Assembly (NCBI GenBank): GCA_934636265.1 | Contig: CAKUAD010000001.1 | Span: forward strand, 62,001-126,000 | Source of the DNA: an uncultured Flavobacterium sp. | GTDB lineage: Bacteria; Bacteroidota; Bacteroidia; Flavobacteriales; Flavobacteriaceae | Length of the DNA: 64,000 bases | Direction: 5' to 3' | Shown: one piece after another, positions 61,384-64,000 of the stretch | How the letters are laid out: each line of letters opens with the position of its first letter | Position numbering within the stretch: position 1 is the stretch's first letter | The notes under the pieces: model-generated | The model's database searches: none | The model's input: only the letters and a program-made list of their open reading frames with translations | Told to the model about the DNA's origin: nothing | Made by a program: the position numbers and the translations under genes

Positions 61384-61872
61384 ATGAAAAGATCCTCCAT
61401 TCGTCTTAACGTTGAAAAACACGGCATCTCGATCCTGCGCGTATCGGTAGCCATTATCTTTTTGTGGTTTGGCGTTCTCAAGTTTTTTCCCGGAAACGCG
61501 GCCGAAGGGCTTGCGGGTGCCACCATTTCATGGCTTACTTTTGGGATGATTGATAGGAATCTCGCCGTTTTTCTCTTAGGTGTTTTAGAATGCCTGATCG
61601 GCCTTGGGTTATTGTTTAAGCCCGCGTTGCGCTTTGTGGTTCCCGTGCTGTATCTGCAGTTACTGGGGACGCTGGTACCGCTGGCGGCCTTTGGGTCCGA
61701 AACCTGGAAGGCGCCTTTGATGCCCACGCTCGAGGGGCAGTACATTATCAAGAATGTCGTGCTGGTGGCTGCGGCGATTGTGGTGGGCGCATCGGCACGC
61801 GGAAGCAAACTGATCGTCGATCCGGTGGTGGCCAAGGAAGCCAAACGCAAGCAGGAGGAGATTATGGGTTAG
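61384..61872 (+). CDS. DoxX/DUF417-like membrane protein
   Basis: A 162-residue protein with four transmembrane segments (ILRVSVAIIFLWFGVLKFF, the second near residues 60-80, VPVLYLQLLGTLVPLA and IIKNVVLVAAAIVVGAS) and the LWFGVLKFFPGNAAEGLAG motif of the DUF417/YkgB group within the DoxX superfamily. LEGQYIIKNVVL is also typical. E. coli RclC of this group responds to reactive chlorine species, but a similar role here is not shown. The gene stands alone, and a short C-terminal tail is Lys-rich. Confidence 0.75.
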   Translation: MKRSSIRLNVEKHGISILRVSVAIIFLWFGVLKFFPGNAAEGLAGATISWLTFGMIDRNLAVFLLGVLECLIGLGLLFKPALRFVVPVLYLQLLGTLVPLAAFGSETWKAPLMPTLEGQYIIKNVVLVAAAIVVGASARGSKLIVDPVVAKEAKRKQEEIMG

Positions 61873-61999
61873 TGTGAGCTCGAAAAGCGTTTACGGTTTA
61901 CGGTATACAGTTTACAGAGGATTGCCGATGCCGGATGGTTTGGGTAATCACTTATCAGTATACGCTTCACAGACGATTAAGCCGGAGAGAACTCCTCCA

Positions 62000-62188
62000 T
62001 CATCGGAGGGTTTTGAGGACCATCTCGGCATCGATCTTTAAGTAAGCACAAAATTCGTAAACGGTAATGGGAAGCTCGTTAGGTTTGTTGTATTTCTCCC
62101 GGATTTTGTTAATCAGGCAGCGGGCGTGCTTATCGCTTTTTCCGGTAAAGATCTGGACGTCTTTTGTGTAGAGGATGATTCGGCTCAT
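62000..62188 (-). CDS. Small conserved flavobacterial protein, helix-turn-helix-like
   Basis: A 62-residue protein (ATG at 62188): MSRIILYTKDVQIFTGKSDKHARCLINKIREKYNK and then LPITVYEFCAYLKIDAEMVL. The pattern, a short strand, a TGKS turn, a basic helix and a second helix-turn-helix-like EFCAYLKI, recurs in small proteins of many flavobacteria and resembles excisionase-like or MerR-like DNA-binding folds. No cofactor or partner is visible. It lies in the looser region before the cas9 locus and may be a stray regulator of mobile origin. Confidence 0.6.
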   Translation of the reverse strand: MSRIILYTKDVQIFTGKSDKHARCLINKIREKYNKPNELPITVYEFCAYLKIDAEMVLKTLR

Positions 62189-62691
62189 GATTGATGACGG
62201 TTTTTGTTTATTAGCGTTCCATGTTTTTGATTGTGAGGTTGTTGGTATATGGAAGCGGTTTTCAAACTTTGTGCCAGAGCAAAACCTGAAATTGAAAAAT
62301 TTAAAAACGGTTGGATAACCCTGGGTTGGTGACCTCGCTTACCCGGATCGGCCTGTCGCGATTAGCATCTGCCCATCCCACCCTTTTGTTGCTGCGTTGT
62401 TTGCAAAAGCATCCCATTGTGCGAACGGCTGCCAAGCCTGACTGCAACATGTTTGCAACAAAGCACTTCTGGCGTTGTCCAAAAAGCGCCCAAAGGCGGA
62501 ACTTTTTACGCGTTTATGACTTTTTATGACCAAAAACGGAAAAAAGCGGACGTTTTAGGACAAAGTCATCCGTTTGCGTCCAGGTGCTTTTTTGGCTGAA
62601 AACAGGCTGCTACATTCGCTTTGTCGTTGGGTTGGAACCGCAAGTCAAGACCCCGGCAAAAACCTAGTATCAATCCCTAAAATTTTAAATC
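62189..62691. other. Gene-free stretch upstream of the DUF6266 gene
   Basis: About 500 bases without a supported gene. Short open frames on both strands lack start-site signals and known motifs. A TACATTCG word at about 62611 with a TTTG 16 bases upstream could be a weak promoter for the DUF6266 gene. No tRNA, CRISPR repeat or clear hairpin terminator was seen. The composition is mixed, with CAAAAAGCGCC and AAAAACGG words that may be remnants of a repeat. Confidence 0.3.
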
Positions 62692-63333
62692 ATGGGAACA
62701 ATCAACAAAGGAATCCTGGGTGGATTCAGCGGAAAAGTAGGCACCGTAGTGGGTGCGAATTGGAGAGGAATGGACATCATCCGCAGCCTTCCTAAAAAGA
62801 GCTCACGCATTCCAACGGAAGAGCAGTTGTCGCAGCGGCTAAGATTTGCCCTGGTTGCACAGTTCCTCGCGCCGTTGCAACCAGTCCTTTCGGCCTTTTT
62901 TGGGCAGGCACAAAATGAGCGTTCGCGCCGCAACCTGGCAACATCCTACCACCTTAAGGAAGCCATTGCGGGAGCCTTCCCGAACTTTGTGATGGACTAT
63001 ATGAAAGTGGTCGTCACCCGGGGCGAACTGCTGGGCCCGCAAGATTTGCAGCACACGCCGCAAGCCGGAGCGCAAATTGCCTTTACCTGGCAAGACAACT
63101 CCGGGCAGGGGTCATCGCGCAACGACGACGGCCTGTTGCTGGTGGTTTACAACGAAGTCCGCAACCTATACGAAATCCGTCAGCTTGCGGCCAACCGTGA
63201 CGCGCTGGCCTACACGCTCAACCTCCCGGACGGATGGAGCGGCGAGACGGTTATGGTGTGGGCGTCGATGACGAGTGCTGACGGGAAGAAGGCGGCCAAC
63301 AGTGTTTATGTGGGCGCGGTGGCGTTGGTTTGA
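62692..63333 (+). CDS. DUF6266 family protein
   Basis: A 213-residue protein with the DUF6266 N-terminal hallmark GTINKGILGGFSGKVGTVVGANWRGMDIIRSLP, followed by QLSQRLRFALVAQFLAPLQPVL, and a C-terminal Ig-like beta-sandwich (TWQDNSGQGSSRNDDGLLLVVYN to SVYVGAVALV). Homologues are frequent and often multi-copy in flavobacteria. The glycine-rich start looks like a repeat-built, possibly fibre- or phage-like domain, but function is unknown. It has a wide 5' spacer and its own terminator 24 bases downstream. Confidence 0.85.
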   Translation: MGTINKGILGGFSGKVGTVVGANWRGMDIIRSLPKKSSRIPTEEQLSQRLRFALVAQFLAPLQPVLSAFFGQAQNERSRRNLATSYHLKEAIAGAFPNFVMDYMKVVVTRGELLGPQDLQHTPQAGAQIAFTWQDNSGQGSSRNDDGLLLVVYNEVRNLYEIRQLAANRDALAYTLNLPDGWSGETVMVWASMTSADGKKAANSVYVGAVALV

Positions 63334-63356
63334 TGGTGGTCGCTTGGCGATGGAGA

Positions 63357-63382
63357 CCTCGGTGAGAACCGGGGTTTTTTTT
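63357..63382 (+). terminator. Rho-independent terminator after the DUF6266 gene
   Basis: CCTCGGT pairs with ACCGGGG (one T-G wobble) around a GAGA loop and is followed by eight T. A second, weaker hairpin (AAACCC with GGGTTT) lies at 63419-63447. Confidence 0.75.
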
Positions 63383-63537
63383 GGAGCGTTTAGCTATCAG
63401 CTATTGGCTTGGATGTTTAAAACCCTGGGTGAAAGCCTGGGGTTTCGTTTTCAGTAAATCGTTGATTTGGTAATTGAATGTAGCGTTTGCACCTGAATGC
63501 TGATTCACGGTGGTGTTGCCGGTGGTTAGTTTCAGCT

Positions 63538-63564
63538 AAAAAAAAGTCCCACCGAAGCAGGACT
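63538..63564 (-). terminator. Terminator hairpin of the predicted tracrRNA
   Basis: An 8-bp stem with two G-U pairs closes a TTCG tetraloop and is followed by eight T on the minus strand. It is the 3' end of the proposed tracrRNA. Confidence 0.8.
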
Positions 63565-63629
63565 AAAGGTTTCTCACCTACGGCATATAGCCTTATTGTG
63601 ATAAGATTAAACGATTAGAAGTTTTAATC
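63538..63629 (-). ncRNA. Predicted tracrRNA of a type II-C CRISPR-Cas9 system
   Basis: Read on the minus strand, about 92 bases upstream of cas9 and divergent from it. The 5' part (63629-63598) is the likely anti-repeat, ending TTATCAC. Next comes ACAATAAGG followed by a small GGC/GCC hairpin (63591-63582), the nexus motif also seen in Neisseria and Bacteroidota tracrRNAs, then an AGGT/ACCT hairpin, and finally a strong terminator (AGTCCTGC, TTCG loop, GTGGGACT, then T8; 63564-63538). A -7 box, TATTTTTG (63642-63635), sits just upstream. This fits the usual anti-repeat, nexus, terminator order. The array itself is outside the window, so anti-repeat pairing cannot be tested here. Confidence 0.7.
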
Positions 63630-63634
63630 TGTCA

Positions 63635-63642
63635 CAAAAATA
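63635..63642 (-). promoter_or_regulatory. Candidate -7 box for the tracrRNA
   Basis: TATTTTTG on the minus strand matches TAnnTTTG, about six bases before the proposed RNA start. A TTTG lies only nine bases further up, too near for a normal -33 element, so the match is partial. Confidence 0.4.
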
Positions 63643-63723
63643 ACTAAAAATCAAACGACTGGAATGCGAAGATTAAAAATAAATATTTTTAGTTTAGATT
63701 TATGACTTTCAAATTAGTATGAT

Positions 63724-64000
63724 ATGAGCAGGATTCTAGGCTTGGATTTGGGCACGAATAGTATTGGGTGGGCGATTGTTGACGACACCGCCAATAAAAT
63801 AATAGGTATTGGCACGCGAATATTTCCGATGGGCGTTGAAAATTTAGGAGAGGGAGAAGGTAGGGAGATGTCTAAAAATGCAGGAAGGACAGGCGCGCGC
63901 GGCATAAGGCGACAGTTTTTCAGAAGACGCCTACGAAAGAAGGTGCTATTGAAAGCACTGTCAGAACATAAGATGTGCCCTATGCTTCCGGCAGATTTTG
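63724..64000 (+). CDS. cas9: CRISPR-associated endonuclease Cas9, type II-C-like (5' end, cut by window edge)
   Basis: The ATG at 63724 opens 92 residues and a partial codon. The RuvC-I motif reads ILGLDLGTNSIGWAIVDD with the catalytic Asp at residue 8, and is followed by the Arg-rich bridge helix (RTGARGIRRQFFRRRLRKK, about residues 55-73). Spacing between these parts matches Bacteroidota Cas9 proteins, which are mostly type II-C. The remaining RuvC parts, HNH and PAM-binding domains lie beyond base 64000. Together with the tracrRNA upstream it marks the start of a CRISPR-Cas9 locus; cas1, cas2 and the array should follow. Confidence 0.93.
   Translation, partial: MSRILGLDLGTNSIGWAIVDDTANKIIGIGTRIFPMGVENLGEGEGREMSKNAGRTGARGIRRQFFRRRLRKKVLLKALSEHKMCPMLPADF

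Noticed and set aside
61873..61999. TTTACGGTTTACGG-like direct repeats after the DoxX-like gene
   Set aside because: Only two short copies in a spacer of about 130 bases; no evidence of function.
62311..62599. Short frames on both strands between the small HTH-like gene and DUF6266
   Set aside because: No start-site signal, no recognisable motif and mutually overlapping; probably chance.
63419..63447. Second hairpin after DUF6266 considered as a CRISPR repeat or tracrRNA part
   Set aside because: Single copy, imperfect stem (AAACCC/GGGTTT) and no nexus-like motif; best seen as a weak extra terminator.
63714..63905. Minus-strand frame opposite the cas9 start
   Set aside because: Antisense to a conserved RuvC-I and bridge-helix region; no independent support.

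Overview
The window is chromosomal DNA from a member of the Bacteroidota, almost certainly a Flavobacteriaceae (Flavobacterium-like) species. Supporting signs are type IX secretion (T9SS) C-terminal sorting domains with gliding-type adhesins, a PorP/SprF remnant, Bacteroidota promoters (TTG, about 19 bases, TAnnTTTG), the archaeal/eukaryal-type ProS, 2TM-domain signalling proteins, and DUF5606, DUF6266 and TIGR03643 proteins. By eye the base composition is richer in GC than in many flavobacteria. No rRNA, insertion sequence or prophage was recognised. Most of the window is dense housekeeping sequence; the last 4 kb is looser and looks accessory.

Layout. 1-9 kb: the 5' end of rimO, a FadL/OmpP1-like outer-membrane protein with a Trp/Gly-repeat lipoprotein, proS, two tRNA-Glu genes and rpsT, then a response regulator and a large multi-PAS histidine kinase. 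9-19.5 kb: typA, two large T9SS cargo proteins in tandem and an ABC-2 type exporter pair. 19.5-27.7 kb: small conserved proteins (NdpA-like, pRiA4b ORF-3-like, YciI-like), then an overlapping operon of a TonB-dependent receptor, a secreted helical protein, a LytS-type kinase with a fused 2TM domain, two free 2TM proteins and a LytTR regulator. 27.7-31 kb: ctaA, cca and a Sua5/YrdC gene.

30.9-39.5 kb is a surface-glycan island. It encodes a CMP-nonulosonate synthetase fused to a HAD phosphatase, a NeuB-type synthase without a SAF domain, a GT52 sialyltransferase-like enzyme, a GT4, an LPS-kinase-like protein, two duplicated GT2 enzymes, a nucleotide-sugar epimerase and a GT9 heptosyltransferase-like enzyme. 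Together they plausibly build and cap a lipooligosaccharide with a sialic-acid-like (possibly Kdn) sugar. 39.5-46 kb holds dapD, an NlpE/META lipoprotein, ruvX, a FUSC-family membrane protein, def, a DUF5606 gene and mazG. 46-60.3 kb holds TIGR03643 and DUF349 genes, aroE, a TonB-C-like protein, a TPR protein, an aminotransferase, an OstA/LptA-like protein, a secreted GH13 amylase, nhaA, purA, a Fur/PerR-type regulator and an exported Fe/Mn superoxide dismutase.

60.4-64 kb: a broken gene in which the start of a T9SS adhesin is joined out of frame to the end of a PorP/SprF gene, a DoxX/DUF417-like membrane protein, a small conserved protein, a DUF6266 gene, a predicted tracrRNA on the minus strand and the first 277 bases of a type II cas9 cut by the window end. 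The CRISPR array and cas1/cas2 would lie beyond the window. Best leads for follow-up are the tracrRNA-cas9 locus, the kinase/2TM/2TM/LytTR operon, the nonulosonate cassette and the adhesin-PorP deletion.
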